Assembly: GCA_024128875.1 (NCBI GenBank)
Contig: JAMYFF010000013.1
Span: forward strand, 1-64,000
Reading direction: 5' to 3'
DNA from: Salinilacustrithrix flava
Lineage (GTDB): Bacteria; Actinomycetota; Acidimicrobiia; Acidimicrobiales; Salinilacustritrichaceae
DNA: 64,000 bases
Position 1 is the stretch's first letter. Each line of letters opens with the position of its first letter. Of the stretch, positions 26,955 through 35,749 are shown piece by piece. Position numbers and translations under genes: made by a program. Below the pieces are notes generated by a model. The model made no database searches and was not told where the DNA came from. It saw only the letters and a program-made list of their open reading frames with translations.

Positions 26955-28304
26955 ATGCGTCGCCGGTCGCTGCCGCTCCTGCTCGTCGTGGCCGTCCTCG
27001 CCGCAGCGTGCAGCGAGTCCGACCTGGTGCTGCGGGACGACCGTCTGGTCCGGCCCGAACCGGAGATCCCCGCCGGCGAGGTCCTCACCGACCCCGACGA
27101 CGTCACGGAGCTGGCCCTCGAGGACCTGCGGACCTACTGGTCCCGGACCATGGTCGAGGTCTACGACATCGAGTTCCGCCCCCTCGCCGGGGGCTACGTC
27201 CCCTACGGCCCGCGCTCCCCCCTCCCGGCCTGCGGCCCGGACCCGGTGACCTACGACCAGATCGCCGAGAACGCGCTGTACTGCCCGGCCGAGGACCTCA
27301 TCGCCTGGGACCGGGAGAACCTGATCCCCGCCCTGCAGGAGCGGTTCGGTTCCCTCACGGTCGGTCTGGTGATGGCCCACGAGTTCGCCCACGCCGTGCA
27401 GGCCCGCGCCGGCGTGCGCGGCGCCACCGTCACCCTCGAGCTCCAGGCCGACTGCTTCGCCGGCGCCTGGGTCGACGACGTGGACGACCGGATCCCGACG
27501 TTCCACACGGGCGCCGACGCCCTCGACTCCGCCGTCGGCGGGCTGCTCGAGCTGCGCGACTCCCTCGGCGTGCCCGGGTACGCCACCACCGCCCACGGCT
27601 CCGGGTTCGACCGGGTCAGCGCCTTCCAGCAGGGCTACGAGGAGGGCCCGGCCGCCTGCGCCACCTATGCCGACGAGCCGCCTGCCGTCGTCGCCATCCC
27701 CTTCGGCAGCCCCACCGACCAGGCCACCGGTGGGAACCTCCCCCTCGACGAGCTGCTCGAGCCGCTCGTGGCCGACCTCGAGTCGTTCTACGCCGCGCTG
27801 TTCGCCGAGCAGGACGAGGTCTGGGACCCGGTCGACGGCTTCGAGGTCATCGATCCCGCCGACGGGGCCCTCGCCTGCGGCGACGAGGAGATCTCCGGCG
27901 GCGAGCTGGAGCTGGCCGCCTTCTACTGCGTCGCCGACGACACCGCGTACATGGACGGCGAGGACCTGATCCCGGCGCTCGCCGAGATCGGCGACTTCGC
28001 GTTCGGCGGCGAGCTGGCCCGCATCTACGCCTTCGCCGCCCAGGACCAGCTCGGCATCGACCCGACCGACGAGGTCGTCGCCGGCCTGCACGCCGACTGC
28101 CTCACCGGCACCTTCGCCGCCGCGGAGTTCCGTCGAACGATCCCCGAGCAGCGCCTCGTGCTGTCACCCGGCGACCTCGACGAGATCATCATCGCCTTCC
28201 TCACCTTCGGCGGAGAGGCCGAGGCCAGCGCGTTCGAGCGCACCGCTGCGTTCCGCGCCGGGTTCGTCGATGGCGCCGACCCCTGCCGGGCCCTGGTGGA
28301 CTGA
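26955..28304 (+). CDS. neutral zinc metallopeptidase lipoprotein, internally duplicated
   Basis: 449 residues from ATG 26955, with TAGCGT 7 bases upstream. The signal ends in VLAAAC (Cys19), a good lipobox. The first repeat (about 60-190) has HEFAH at 142-146 and a downstream LELQADCFAGAW segment, as in the YpfJ-like Zn_peptidase family. The second repeat (about 290-400) follows the same order of motifs (CGDEEISGG, AFYC, DLIPAL, ARIYAFAAQD, GLHADCLTGTF), but HEFAH is replaced by YAFAA, so it cannot bind zinc in the usual way. Paired Cys in both repeats suggest disulfides. Probably a surface protease with a non-catalytic second module; substrate unknown. Confidence 0.8.
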   Translation: MRRRSLPLLLVVAVLAAACSESDLVLRDDRLVRPEPEIPAGEVLTDPDDVTELALEDLRTYWSRTMVEVYDIEFRPLAGGYVPYGPRSPLPACGPDPVTYDQIAENALYCPAEDLIAWDRENLIPALQERFGSLTVGLVMAHEFAHAVQARAGVRGATVTLELQADCFAGAWVDDVDDRIPTFHTGADALDSAVGGLLELRDSLGVPGYATTAHGSGFDRVSAFQQGYEEGPAACATYADEPPAVVAIPFGSPTDQATGGNLPLDELLEPLVADLESFYAALFAEQDEVWDPVDGFEVIDPADGALACGDEEISGGELELAAFYCVADDTAYMDGEDLIPALAEIGDFAFGGELARIYAFAAQDQLGIDPTDEVVAGLHADCLTGTFAAAEFRRTIPEQRLVLSPGDLDEIIIAFLTFGGEAEASAFERTAAFRAGFVDGADPCRALVD

Positions 28305-28313
28305 GCGGGCCGC

Positions 28314-28607
28314 TCAGAAGCCGCGCTCGGCACGCGCGGCGCGGCTCTGGCGGACGATGACCGCCCCCGCCACGACGATGGCGCCCACCAGGCCGATGAA
28401 CAGCGCGGTCTGGAGCGCGCCGCCGCGGTCGCCGGCGTCCTCGGGCTCGCTGCCGGAGTTCGGCTGGGGGATGATGTCACCGCCCTGGGGTGCCGTCGTC
28501 GTCACCTGCTCGTCGGCCTGGGCCGCGACCGGCACCGCGGTGCCGGCGAGCGCGCCGAGGGCGAGCACGCTGACGAGGGCGAGGGTGGCGAGGAGGCGGC
28601 GCACCAC
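28314..28607 (-). CDS. small exported protein with C-terminal membrane anchor
   Basis: 97 residues from GTG. An N-terminal signal peptide (about 1-30) is followed by a short polar Thr/Pro/Gly segment and a C-terminal hydrophobic segment (ALFIGLVGAIVVAGAVIV) with a basic tail. There is no LPXTG motif. Family not recognised. It lies downstream of the HU gene, separated by two strong hairpins, and converges on the zinc peptidase gene. Confidence 0.55.
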   Translation of the reverse strand: MVRRLLATLALVSVLALGALAGTAVPVAAQADEQVTTTAPQGGDIIPQPNSGSEPEDAGDRGGALQTALFIGLVGAIVVAGAVIVRQSRAARAERGF

Positions 28608-28670
28608 CCCATCGTCACCGACGGGGCACCGGGCGGGCCAGTCCGCTCCCGCCGCACCCCGGACGCGGCT

Positions 28671-28732
28671 CGGGCCGGCCAGCGGCCGGCCCGAAGACGT
28701 CTTCGATGCAGGGACCGGTCAGCGACCGGTCC
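28671..28732 (-). terminator. double hairpin terminator of the HU gene
   Basis: Two perfect stems share the loop AGC on the plus strand: GGACCGGTC-AGC-GACCGGTCC (28712-28732) starts 3 bases after the HU stop, and CGGGCCGGCC-AGC-GGCCGGCCCG (28671-28693) follows. An AAGACGTCTT palindrome sits between them. No T-tract, as is common in high-GC actinobacteria. Confidence 0.7.
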
Positions 28733-28735
28733 GGC

Positions 28736-29041
28736 TCACTTCGCCAGCTTGGGTGCGGGCGACTCGCCGTTCACGACCTTCTTGAAGGTGGCGCCGAGGG
28801 TGACCTTGGGGATCTTCTTGGCCTTGGTCTTGATGCTCTCGCCCGTCTGGGGGTTGCGGGCGGTGCCGGCCTTGCGCTTGCCCTGGGAGAACTTCAGGAA
28901 CCCGGTCCAGGAGATCTCCTCCTTGCCGGCCTTGGTCACCGCGAGCACGACCTCCTCGAAGCCCTTCAGCACGTCGCCGGCGGTCTTCTTGTCGACGCCT
29001 GCCTGCTTGGCGACCTGCTCGATGAGCTCGCTCTTGTTCAT
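28736..29041 (-). CDS. hup: DNA-binding protein HU
   Basis: 101 residues from ATG, with AGGAGG 6 bases upstream. The HU fold is clear: MNKSELIEQVAKQAGVDKK at the N-terminus, FLKFSQGKRKAGTARNPQTG forming the DNA-binding arm, and TLGATFKKVVNG near the end. The long Lys/Ala tail of mycobacterial HupB is missing; only a short PAPKLAK end is present. It packs the nucleoid and bends DNA. The strong ribosome site and twin terminator hairpins fit a highly expressed single gene. Confidence 0.95.
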   Translation of the reverse strand: MNKSELIEQVAKQAGVDKKTAGDVLKGFEEVVLAVTKAGKEEISWTGFLKFSQGKRKAGTARNPQTGESIKTKAKKIPKVTLGATFKKVVNGESPAPKLAK

Positions 29042-29147
29042 TTTTCCTCCTGGAAGGGGTGTGATGTCGGAGGCGCAGTCTGGCCAACGTCACCCGGCAG
29101 GGCGCGGATGCTCCTTGCGTGGCCTGGCGTTCAGCCCTCGCGACACC

Positions 29148-29555
29148 TCAACCGAAGGCGAGCTGCACCCCGAGGAACAGCGCGGCGAGGCTCGACAACC
29201 CGGCCACCGCGCCCCCGATGGCGAGCACCGCCCTGCTCGCCGACATCGCATGCGTCGCCGCCGACAGACCCGACAGCGCCACGACGACGAGCTTGACGAA
29301 GAAGGTCACCTGCCAGTCCGTGCCGCGGTCACCGAAGCTGACCTCGAACAGGTTCCACACCCCCGTCACCAGCAGCACGCCGTAGGCGGGCCAGGCGATG
29401 CGGTTGAACCGCCGGGCGATCGTGCGGGGGGCGTCCGGGCCGAGGGTGCGCAGGCCGGGCAGCAGGCCTGCGAGGGTCAGCTGGCCGCCCACCCAGATGG
29501 TCGCGGCCAGCACGTGGACGAAGATCCGGACGGTGTCGAGGGTGATCGGCAGCAC
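29148..29555 (-). CDS. copD: CopD-like copper-resistance membrane protein
   Basis: 135 residues from GTG. Four hydrophobic segments are visible (about 8-28, 50-72, 80-105 and 108-132), with His in RIFVHVLAATIWVGG and in SAATHAMSA, as in the CopD domain family. It follows the CopC gene by 43 bases. CopC/CopD pairs bind copper outside the membrane and move it in or keep it in balance. This is the short single-domain form; assignment rests on the neighbour and the fold pattern. Confidence 0.7.
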   Translation of the reverse strand: MLPITLDTVRIFVHVLAATIWVGGQLTLAGLLPGLRTLGPDAPRTIARRFNRIAWPAYGVLLVTGVWNLFEVSFGDRGTDWQVTFFVKLVVVALSGLSAATHAMSASRAVLAIGGAVAGLSSLAALFLGVQLAFG

Positions 29556-29598
29556 GCCGGCGAGTCTGACGGACGGATGAAGACCTTCGACGGACGGG

Positions 29599-30156
29599 TC
29601 ACGACCCCGCGCGGTCCGGCTGGCGGCTTCGCCGCCGTAACGCACTGTGCTTCTGGGTCGCCTCGCCTGCCGGCTCGGCTCCTCTGCCGGAACGACGCCG
29701 GCCGAGCACGGCGGCGACCAGCAGCACGAGCAGCACGCCGCCGACGAGCCAGGCGAGGAGCGGACGCACCGCGAGGTCGAGCCCGCTGTCGGGCTCGAAC
29801 GTGAACGTGTGGGCGCTGACCTGCTCGTCGCCGTCGAGGGCGACGAAGGTGTAGTCCACCCGGTACTCGCCACCCACGGTCAGCGGGTCGAAGCGGGCGA
29901 CGGCGACGTCGTCGGCGATCAGCTCGGCGGGGGCGAGGCCGTCCACGAGCTCGCCGTCGGGGCCGGTGACGGTGATCTCCGGGGTGGGCACGACCGGGTC
30001 CAGGAAGTCGAGCACGACGGAGTCCACCTCGCCGTCGACGGACTCACCGGGTCCGGGGACGGCCCGCTGGATCTGGGTGTGCGCCGCGGCGGGCGCGGCC
30101 ACGGCGAGGACGGCGACGAGCAGCGCCAGGAGCAGCAGGGGTCGCCGGATGCGCAC
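29599..30156 (-). CDS. copC: CopC-domain copper-binding protein with C-terminal membrane anchor
   Basis: 185 residues from GTG 30156, set by TACGAT 6 bases upstream. The signal peptide ends in AAPAAA just before HTQIQRAVPGPGESV, so the mature protein would begin with the copper-ligand His. The CopC fold continues to about 125, with a second His in EQVSAHTFTFEP. A C-terminal hydrophobic segment (LLAWLVGGVLLVLLVAAVL) anchors it to the membrane, followed by a basic tail. Predicted to bind Cu(II) outside the cell. Confidence 0.82.
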   Translation of the reverse strand: MRIRRPLLLLALLVAVLAVAAPAAAHTQIQRAVPGPGESVDGEVDSVVLDFLDPVVPTPEITVTGPDGELVDGLAPAELIADDVAVARFDPLTVGGEYRVDYTFVALDGDEQVSAHTFTFEPDSGLDLAVRPLLAWLVGGVLLVLLVAAVLGRRRSGRGAEPAGEATQKHSALRRRSRQPDRAGS

Positions 30157-30188
30157 CTGCGCATCGTAGGAAGCGGCCCGCCTGGTTC

Positions 30189-31724
30189 CTAGTTGACCTG
30201 GCGCTCCTGGCCCTCCCAGTACGGCGCCCGCAGCTTGAACTTCTGGAGCTTGCCGGTCGCGGTGCGGGCCAGCTCGTCGCGGAAGTCGATGCTCTTCGGG
30301 CACTTGTAGTGGGCCAGCTTCGAGCGGCAGTGCTCGATGAGGGCGGCCTCGTCGGCGGTGGCCCCCGGCGCGAGCACGACCAGGGCCTTGACCATCTCGC
30401 CCCACTTCTCGTCGGGGACGCCGATCACCGCGACCTCGGCCACGTCCGGATGGGAGAACAGGCAGTCCTCGACCTCGATCGAGGACACGTTCTCGCCGCC
30501 GGAGATGATCACGTCCTTCTTGCGATCCGAGATGTGCAGGTAGTGGTCCTCGTCGAGGAACCCGCCGTCGCCGGTGTGGAACCACCCGCCCTCCAGGGCG
30601 GCGGCGCTCGCGTCGGGCTGCTCCCAGTAGCCCTCGAGCACCACGTTGGACCGGGCCAGCACCTCGCCCGACTCGCTGGTCGAGAGCTGCACGCCGATGG
30701 CCGGGGCGCCGGCACGGGACAGCTTCTGGGCGCGCTCGGTGGGATCGAGGTCGTCGTACTCGGCCCGACCGCGGTTGATCGTGAGCAGCGGCGAGGTCTC
30801 GGTGAGGCCGTAGATCTGCACGAACTCCCAACCGAGGTCGCGCTCGACCGCCTCGATCGTCGCGGTGGGCGGCGGGGCGCCGGCCATGACCCACCGGGTG
30901 GTGCCACGGCCCGGCACGTCGTCGCCGAGGGAGCTGGCGGCGTCGAGCACGATGGAGCCCACGGCGGGCGCCCCGCACAGCAGCGTCACGCCGTGGTCGT
31001 CGATGCGGCGGAGGATCTCCGCGCCGTCGATCTGGCGCAGCACGATGTGGCGGCCGCCCATCCCCGTGACCGCGTACACCATCCCCCAGCCGTTGCAGTG
31101 GAACATCGGCAGGGTGTGCAGGTACACGTCCCGGTCGCTGACCCCCATGTGCCAGCCGAACGTGGCGGCGTTCAGCCACAGGCTGCGGTGGGTGAGCTGC
31201 ACGCCCTTGGGCCGCGCCGTGGTGCCGCTCGTGTAGTTGATGGTGGCGGTGGCGTCCTCGTCGGGCTCCCACGGGATGGGCTCGCCGACGGCCCGGAACA
31301 GCTGCTGGTCGGTGTCGGCGCCCAGCACCATCGTGTGCTCGGCCTCGACGCCGGCGAGGTCGTCGGCCAGCGCCGGATCGATCAGCAGCACCGATGCCCC
31401 GGAGTGCTCGACGATGTAGGCGATCTCCTCGCGGTTGAGGCGGAAGTTGATCGGCACGAGGACGCGGCCGTAGGCGCTCACCCCGAAGAACGCGGTGAGG
31501 AGGCGGGCCGAGTTGTGGCTGACGATGGCGACCCGCTCGCCGTGCTTCACCCCCATCTGGTCGAAGGCGACCGCCATCGAGCGGGCCCGGGCGGCCATCT
31601 CCCGGTAGGTGACCGAGCCCCACGACTGCGCCGGCTGGTCGGGTTCGTCCACGAACGCGATCCGGTCGCCGTAGACGAGCTCGGCACGGTCGATGTGGTC
31701 TCGGACGGTGAGCGGGACTCGCAT
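30189..31724 (-). CDS. AMP-forming acyl-CoA ligase
   Basis: 511 residues from ATG. The adenylation motif YTSGTTARPKG is at about 166, YGLTETSPL at about 295 and the hinge/C-terminal motif ISDRKKDVIISGGENVSS at about 395. The catalytic Lys region ARTATGKLQKFKLR is at the C-terminus. It activates a carboxylic acid to acyl-AMP then acyl-CoA; a medium- or long-chain fatty acid is the likely substrate. It lies between the MpaB-type gene (48 bases upstream) and copC (32 bases downstream), all in one direction; copC has its own apparent promoter box. Confidence 0.88.
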   Translation of the reverse strand: MRVPLTVRDHIDRAELVYGDRIAFVDEPDQPAQSWGSVTYREMAARARSMAVAFDQMGVKHGERVAIVSHNSARLLTAFFGVSAYGRVLVPINFRLNREEIAYIVEHSGASVLLIDPALADDLAGVEAEHTMVLGADTDQQLFRAVGEPIPWEPDEDATATINYTSGTTARPKGVQLTHRSLWLNAATFGWHMGVSDRDVYLHTLPMFHCNGWGMVYAVTGMGGRHIVLRQIDGAEILRRIDDHGVTLLCGAPAVGSIVLDAASSLGDDVPGRGTTRWVMAGAPPPTATIEAVERDLGWEFVQIYGLTETSPLLTINRGRAEYDDLDPTERAQKLSRAGAPAIGVQLSTSESGEVLARSNVVLEGYWEQPDASAAALEGGWFHTGDGGFLDEDHYLHISDRKKDVIISGGENVSSIEVEDCLFSHPDVAEVAVIGVPDEKWGEMVKALVVLAPGATADEAALIEHCRSKLAHYKCPKSIDFRDELARTATGKLQKFKLRAPYWEGQERQVN

Positions 31725-31772
31725 GGCCTCTTCCCCCTGGACGGTGCGGAAGCCGGACCCTACGCGAGCGTG

Positions 31773-32726
31773 CTAGGAGGCGGCCGCCAGCGCCCGGTTC
31801 TTGGCGTCGACGAGACCGGGCGGGGTACCGAGCACGGCGCCGAGCGAGCGGACCGTGGCGCGGCAGGCGGCCCGCTCGGCCGTCGTCGGGCGGCTCACGC
31901 CCCACAGCTCGGTCGCCCACGGCGGCAGGCACGCCATCGCGCCACGGAACAGCACCGGCCACGCGGCTCGCACCGGCGCGGGCAGGGGTGGGTCCGCGAG
32001 GAAGCGCCACGCGTCGCGTGCCTGGCTCCCCACGGCCGTCATCGGGCGGTGCCGCTCGAGGTGGTCGTCGAGCTGCGCCCACGACCGGGGCGGTGTCGGG
32101 TCGCCCAGCTCGACGGCGATCCGAGCGACCTCTGCGACGTAGCGGTCGAGCTGGTCGGCGTCCATCGGATTGGCGCCGTAGCGGCGGTTGGCGGCCGCGA
32201 AGGTGCCGAACTCGGTGACGTGCACCCAGTCGAGCAGGTCGGGATCGTTGGCGGCGTACGGGCGTCCGTCGGGGGCCCGACCGACGACCCGGTCGTGGAC
32301 GGCGCGGACGACGGCGCACGCCGCGGCCGCGTCGCTGGCGCTCCCGTAGGCGGTGGTGCCGACGAAGGCGGCCGTGCGGCGCAGGCGCCCGATGGGATCG
32401 CTCCCGAAGTCGGAGTGGTCGGCGACGCCGGCGATGGCGAGCGGGTGCAGAGACTGGAGGGCGAGGGCGGCGATGCCGGCGACGAACATCGAGGCGTCGG
32501 CGTGGACCTGCCACGTCACGCTGTCGGGCCCGAACCAGCCGGCGTCGCCGGGTGCGGCGGGCGCGACGTCGTCGGTGGCGTCCGGGTCCCGGAACATCGA
32601 GCGCAGACCGCTGCGCAGGACCTGGCGGGCGATTGGGGCGAGGAGCCGCCCGCCCGCACCGGCACCGGCACCGAGCACGAGCTCGGCGGCCGTGGGCCTC
32701 GGCGGGATCCAGGGCTCGTGCACCAT
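31773..32726 (-). CDS. MpaB-type oxygenase (DUF2236)
   Basis: 317 residues from ATG, with TACCGT 6 bases upstream. The region QSLHPLAIAGVADHSDFGSDP (two stretches) at about 90-110 and the later WVHVTEFGTFAAANRRYG at about 165 are the conserved blocks of the MpaB/latex-clearing-protein-like haem oxygenase family, with His residues that could ligate haem. Substrate is unknown; relatives act on terpenoid or polyisoprene-like compounds. Start is divergent from the cupin gene. Confidence 0.8.
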   Translation of the reverse strand: MVHEPWIPPRPTAAELVLGAGAGAGGRLLAPIARQVLRSGLRSMFRDPDATDDVAPAAPGDAGWFGPDSVTWQVHADASMFVAGIAALALQSLHPLAIAGVADHSDFGSDPIGRLRRTAAFVGTTAYGSASDAAAACAVVRAVHDRVVGRAPDGRPYAANDPDLLDWVHVTEFGTFAAANRRYGANPMDADQLDRYVAEVARIAVELGDPTPPRSWAQLDDHLERHRPMTAVGSQARDAWRFLADPPLPAPVRAAWPVLFRGAMACLPPWATELWGVSRPTTAERAACRATVRSLGAVLGTPPGLVDAKNRALAAAS

Positions 32727-32806
32727 GGGTCGACGGTAGCGACGCGCGAGGACGGCGAGGGATCGGGCAGAGTGTCGACCAGGACAACCCGATACGAGGA
32801 GGCGTC

Positions 32807-33202
32807 ATGACCGGTTGGGTCGATGACATCGAGAAGGCCACGCTCGAGAACGACACGTTCCGCACCGTGCTGTTCACCGGCGCCCACCTGCAGATGACGG
32901 TGATGTGCATCCAGCCCGGTGAGGAGATCGGCGTCGAGAAGCACGACGACCTCGACCAGTTCATCCGCGTCGAGCAGGGCTCGGGTCAGGTGCAGATGGG
33001 ATCGTCGAAGGACGACCTCTCCGAGGTCCGTGACATCGAGGACGACTGGGCCGCGATCATCCCCGGTGGCACCTGGCACAACGTGGTCAACACCGGCACC
33101 GAGCCGCTGCGCCTGTACTCGATCTACACGCCGCCGGAGCACCCCGAGGGCACCGTGCACCAGACCAAGGCGGAGGCCGACGCCGCCGAGCACGACCACT
33201 AG
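32807..33202 (+). CDS. cupin-domain protein
   Basis: 131 residues from ATG, with GAGGAGG upstream. A single cupin barrel is shown by PGEEIGVEKHDDLDQFIRVEQG (two parts, about 38-58), with a His and Glu of the metal site, and by IIPGGTWHNVVNTG at about 85 with the last His. It may be a sugar isomerase-like or sensor cupin; no specific substrate evident. It is followed after 16 bases by an acyl-CoA-dehydrogenase-like gene, so the two form an operon. Confidence 0.8.
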   Translation: MTGWVDDIEKATLENDTFRTVLFTGAHLQMTVMCIQPGEEIGVEKHDDLDQFIRVEQGSGQVQMGSSKDDLSEVRDIEDDWAAIIPGGTWHNVVNTGTEPLRLYSIYTPPEHPEGTVHQTKAEADAAEHDH

Positions 33203-33218
33203 ATCGGAGGCGCGGGCG

Positions 33219-34376
33219 ATGGGCGAGCACACGTTCACGGAGCGGGCCGCCGCGCTCGGGCCCGAGCTGCGCGACCGCAGCGAGGAGATCGATGCGCTCC
33301 GCCGCCTGCCACCCGACCTCGTCGACGGTCTGGTCGAGGAGGGCTTCTTCCGGTTCTGGGTGCCCGGGGAGTACGGCGGGGCGGAGATCTCGCTGCTGGA
33401 GGGCCTCGAGACCTTCATGGAGCTCGCCCGGCACGACACGGCGGTGGCGTGGTGCTGCTTCATCGCCAACACCACCGCCCTCACCGCCGGGCTGCTCGAG
33501 CCCCGCTGGGCCGAGGAGCTGTTCCGGCCCGATGGCGCGATCGCCGGCGGCTTCGCGGCGCCGGTGGGACGGGCCCGCGTCGTCGACGGCGGCCTCCGGG
33601 TGACGGGGCGCTGGCAGTGGGGGTCGGGCACCCAGCACTGCACGATCATCGGGGGCGGGGTGCTGCTCGTCGACGACGACGGCCAGGTCACACCGCGCGA
33701 GGACGGCCTGCTGGCGCCGTTCGTGCTCCTGGATCGAGACGACGTCACGTTCCACGACACCTGGCACGTGCTCGGCGTGCGCGGCTCGGGTTCCACCGAC
33801 TACGAGGTCACCGACGCGTTCGTCCCCGAGGGCCGCTGGGTGGAGCTCACCCGGGCGACCCCGCAGGTCGACGGTGCCCTCTACCGCTTCTCGCTGTTCT
33901 CGCTGCTCGCCGGGGGCATCGGGTGCACGGCCATCGGCGTCGCCGAGCGGGCGCTTGAGGAGTTCACGACCCTCGCCCTCGGCAAGGTGCCCCAGGGCTC
34001 GGGTCGCACCCTGTCCGAGCGGCCGAGCGCCCAGGCCGACGTGGCCAAGGCCGAGGCCACCATCGCCAGCGCCCGGCTGTACCTCCTGGACGCCTACGCG
34101 GAAGCCTGGGCCACGGCCGAGGCGGGCGACGAGCCCAGCATCGAGCAGCGCCGGCGGGTGCGGCTGGCCACCACCGACGCCACCCAGCGCTGCGCCGACG
34201 TCGTCAGCCGCCTGCACCGAGCCGCCGGTGGCGAGGCCGTCTACCAGCGCTGCGCGCTGGAGCGCCTGTTCCGCGACGCCAACGTCGTCTCCCAGCACGC
34301 CATGGCCGCCGAGCGGACCTACGAGATGGCCGGCCGGCTCGCCTTCGGACTCGACTCCGACACGTCCACACTCTGA
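33219..34376 (+). CDS. acyl-CoA dehydrogenase-like flavin monooxygenase
   Basis: 385 residues from ATG, with GGAGG 8 bases upstream. The acyl-CoA dehydrogenase fold is seen, but the catalytic Glu region of dehydrogenases is absent. Segments such as VTGRWQWGSGTQHCT, GVRGSGSTDYEV and the C-terminal QRCALERLFRDANVVSQHAM match the DszC/HsaA-type group D flavin monooxygenases, which use reduced flavin from a partner reductase. The substrate may be aromatic, sterol-derived or sulfur-containing. A flavin reductase is not in the neighbourhood. It converges with the CoA-transferase gene with 37 bases between. Confidence 0.75.
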   Translation: MGEHTFTERAAALGPELRDRSEEIDALRRLPPDLVDGLVEEGFFRFWVPGEYGGAEISLLEGLETFMELARHDTAVAWCCFIANTTALTAGLLEPRWAEELFRPDGAIAGGFAAPVGRARVVDGGLRVTGRWQWGSGTQHCTIIGGGVLLVDDDGQVTPREDGLLAPFVLLDRDDVTFHDTWHVLGVRGSGSTDYEVTDAFVPEGRWVELTRATPQVDGALYRFSLFSLLAGGIGCTAIGVAERALEEFTTLALGKVPQGSGRTLSERPSAQADVAKAEATIASARLYLLDAYAEAWATAEAGDEPSIEQRRRVRLATTDATQRCADVVSRLHRAAGGEAVYQRCALERLFRDANVVSQHAMAAERTYEMAGRLAFGLDSDTSTL

Positions 34377-34413
34377 ATTGAGGCCGGGCACCCTCTGAGC
34401 CGAGGCCGGGCCG

Positions 34414-35694
34414 CTACAGGTAGCCGAGGTCGCGCGCCTCCCGGCTGAGCTGGTCGCGGAAGTCGGGGTGGGCGACCCGGATGAGGGCGGCGGCCCGCTC
34501 GCGCAGCGATCGTCCCCGGAGCTCGGCCACACCCCACTCGGTGACGACGTTGTCGATGGTGTTCTTCAGCGTGGTGACGACCGAGCCGGGCGGCAGCTGG
34601 GCCGAGATCCGGGACTTGCTGCCGTCGTTGGTCGTCGAGTGCAGCACGATGAAGCCCTGGCCGTTGCGCGAGTACTGCGCGCCGCGGGCGAAGTCGGTCT
34701 GGCCGCCGGAGCCGCTGTAGTACCGGCCCCCGATCGTCTCCGAGGCCGCCTGACCCAGGAAGTCGATCTCGGTGGTGGCGTTCACCGACACGAAGCAGTC
34801 GTCCTGGCCGATGACGCGGGGATCGTTCACCCAGTCCACCGGGAGCATGTCCACGATCGTGTTCTCGTCCATGAAGTCGTACAGGCCGCGCGTCCCGAGG
34901 GCGAAGGTGGCGACCAGCTTCGTGGGCCGCCGGCGCTTGCGGGTGCCGTTGAGCACGCCGGCCTCCACGAGGGGGATCACCCCGTCGCTGAGCAGCTCGG
35001 TGTGCAGGCCGAGGTCACGGTGGCCACCGAGGCGGCCGAGGATGGCGTTGGGGATGGACCCGATGCCGACCTGCACGGTGGCGCCGTCGGGGATGCGCTC
35101 GGCCACCTGGGCCGCGATGCGGTCGTCGAGGTCGTTGATCTCCGGTGGCGGCACCTCGATGAGCGGGCGGTCGACCTCGACCCAGCCCGCCACCTGCGAG
35201 ACGTGCAGCTGGTTGCGCCCGAACGTGCGCGGCATCTGGGCGTTCGCCTCGAGGAAGAACGGCACCCGACCGATGAAGGAGGCCACGTAGTCCGCGTTGG
35301 TCCCCAGCGAGAAGCACCCGTGGCGGTCGATGGGCGACGCGGCGGCCAGCACGATCTTGGGTCCGGTCAGGCCCTCGAGCAGCTGGGGGACCTCGGAGAA
35401 GTGGCACGGCACGAGGTCGCAGCCACCCTCGTGGAACGCCTTCCTGGTCACGTGCGACAGGAAGTAGGCGCGGTAGTCGAGACGGCCGCGGTTCTCGCCG
35501 TGGAGGAACGGCCGGTCGTAGAGGCCGTGCATCTGGTGCACGGTCACGCGGTCGAGGCCGGCGGCGTGCTCCTGGAGCGCATCGAGGAGCGACACCGGCT
35601 CGCCGTTGGCCAACGGGACGATGACGTGGGTGCCGGGCTCGATGTGATCGAGGACGGCGGAGGCGGAGGCGGAGGCGGCAGCGCGGATCGTCAT
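34414..35694 (-). CDS. acetyl-CoA hydrolase/transferase family protein (4-hydroxybutyrate CoA-transferase-like)
   Basis: 426 residues from ATG. The family I CoA-transferase fold is shown by the N-terminal EPGTHVIVPLANGEP region, the GIGSIPNAILGRL loop at about 205 and LHTELLSDGV at about 225, where the Glu forms the acyl-enzyme. The C-terminal block GGQTDFARGAQYSRNG at about 335 is also typical. It moves CoA between acetyl- or other short acyl groups. The upstream small DUF1876 gene may be on the same transcript. Confidence 0.85.
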   Translation of the reverse strand: MTIRAAASASASAVLDHIEPGTHVIVPLANGEPVSLLDALQEHAAGLDRVTVHQMHGLYDRPFLHGENRGRLDYRAYFLSHVTRKAFHEGGCDLVPCHFSEVPQLLEGLTGPKIVLAAASPIDRHGCFSLGTNADYVASFIGRVPFFLEANAQMPRTFGRNQLHVSQVAGWVEVDRPLIEVPPPEINDLDDRIAAQVAERIPDGATVQVGIGSIPNAILGRLGGHRDLGLHTELLSDGVIPLVEAGVLNGTRKRRRPTKLVATFALGTRGLYDFMDENTIVDMLPVDWVNDPRVIGQDDCFVSVNATTEIDFLGQAASETIGGRYYSGSGGQTDFARGAQYSRNGQGFIVLHSTTNDGSKSRISAQLPPGSVVTTLKNTIDNVVTEWGVAELRGRSLRERAAALIRVAHPDFRDQLSREARDLGYL

Positions 35695-35749
35695 GGCCCC
35701 ACCATGTTGACCGACGGCAGCGCGGTCGACCCGCGAAGGCAGCCGGGGT

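Noticed and set aside
24574..27249. 891-codon open frame on the plus strand
   Set aside because: It is antisense to the GNAT/acyl-CoA synthetase gene, and its product is repetitive Gly/Val/His/Arg-rich sequence with no domain.
30309..32810. 833-codon plus-strand open frame
   Set aside because: Antisense to the acyl-CoA ligase and MpaB genes; no recognisable domain and low-complexity composition.
29599..32964. One continuous minus-strand frame of over 1,100 codons through copC, the ligase and the MpaB gene
   Set aside because: Only the copC part has real protein features; the rest is an Arg/Pro-rich shadow of genes in other frames.
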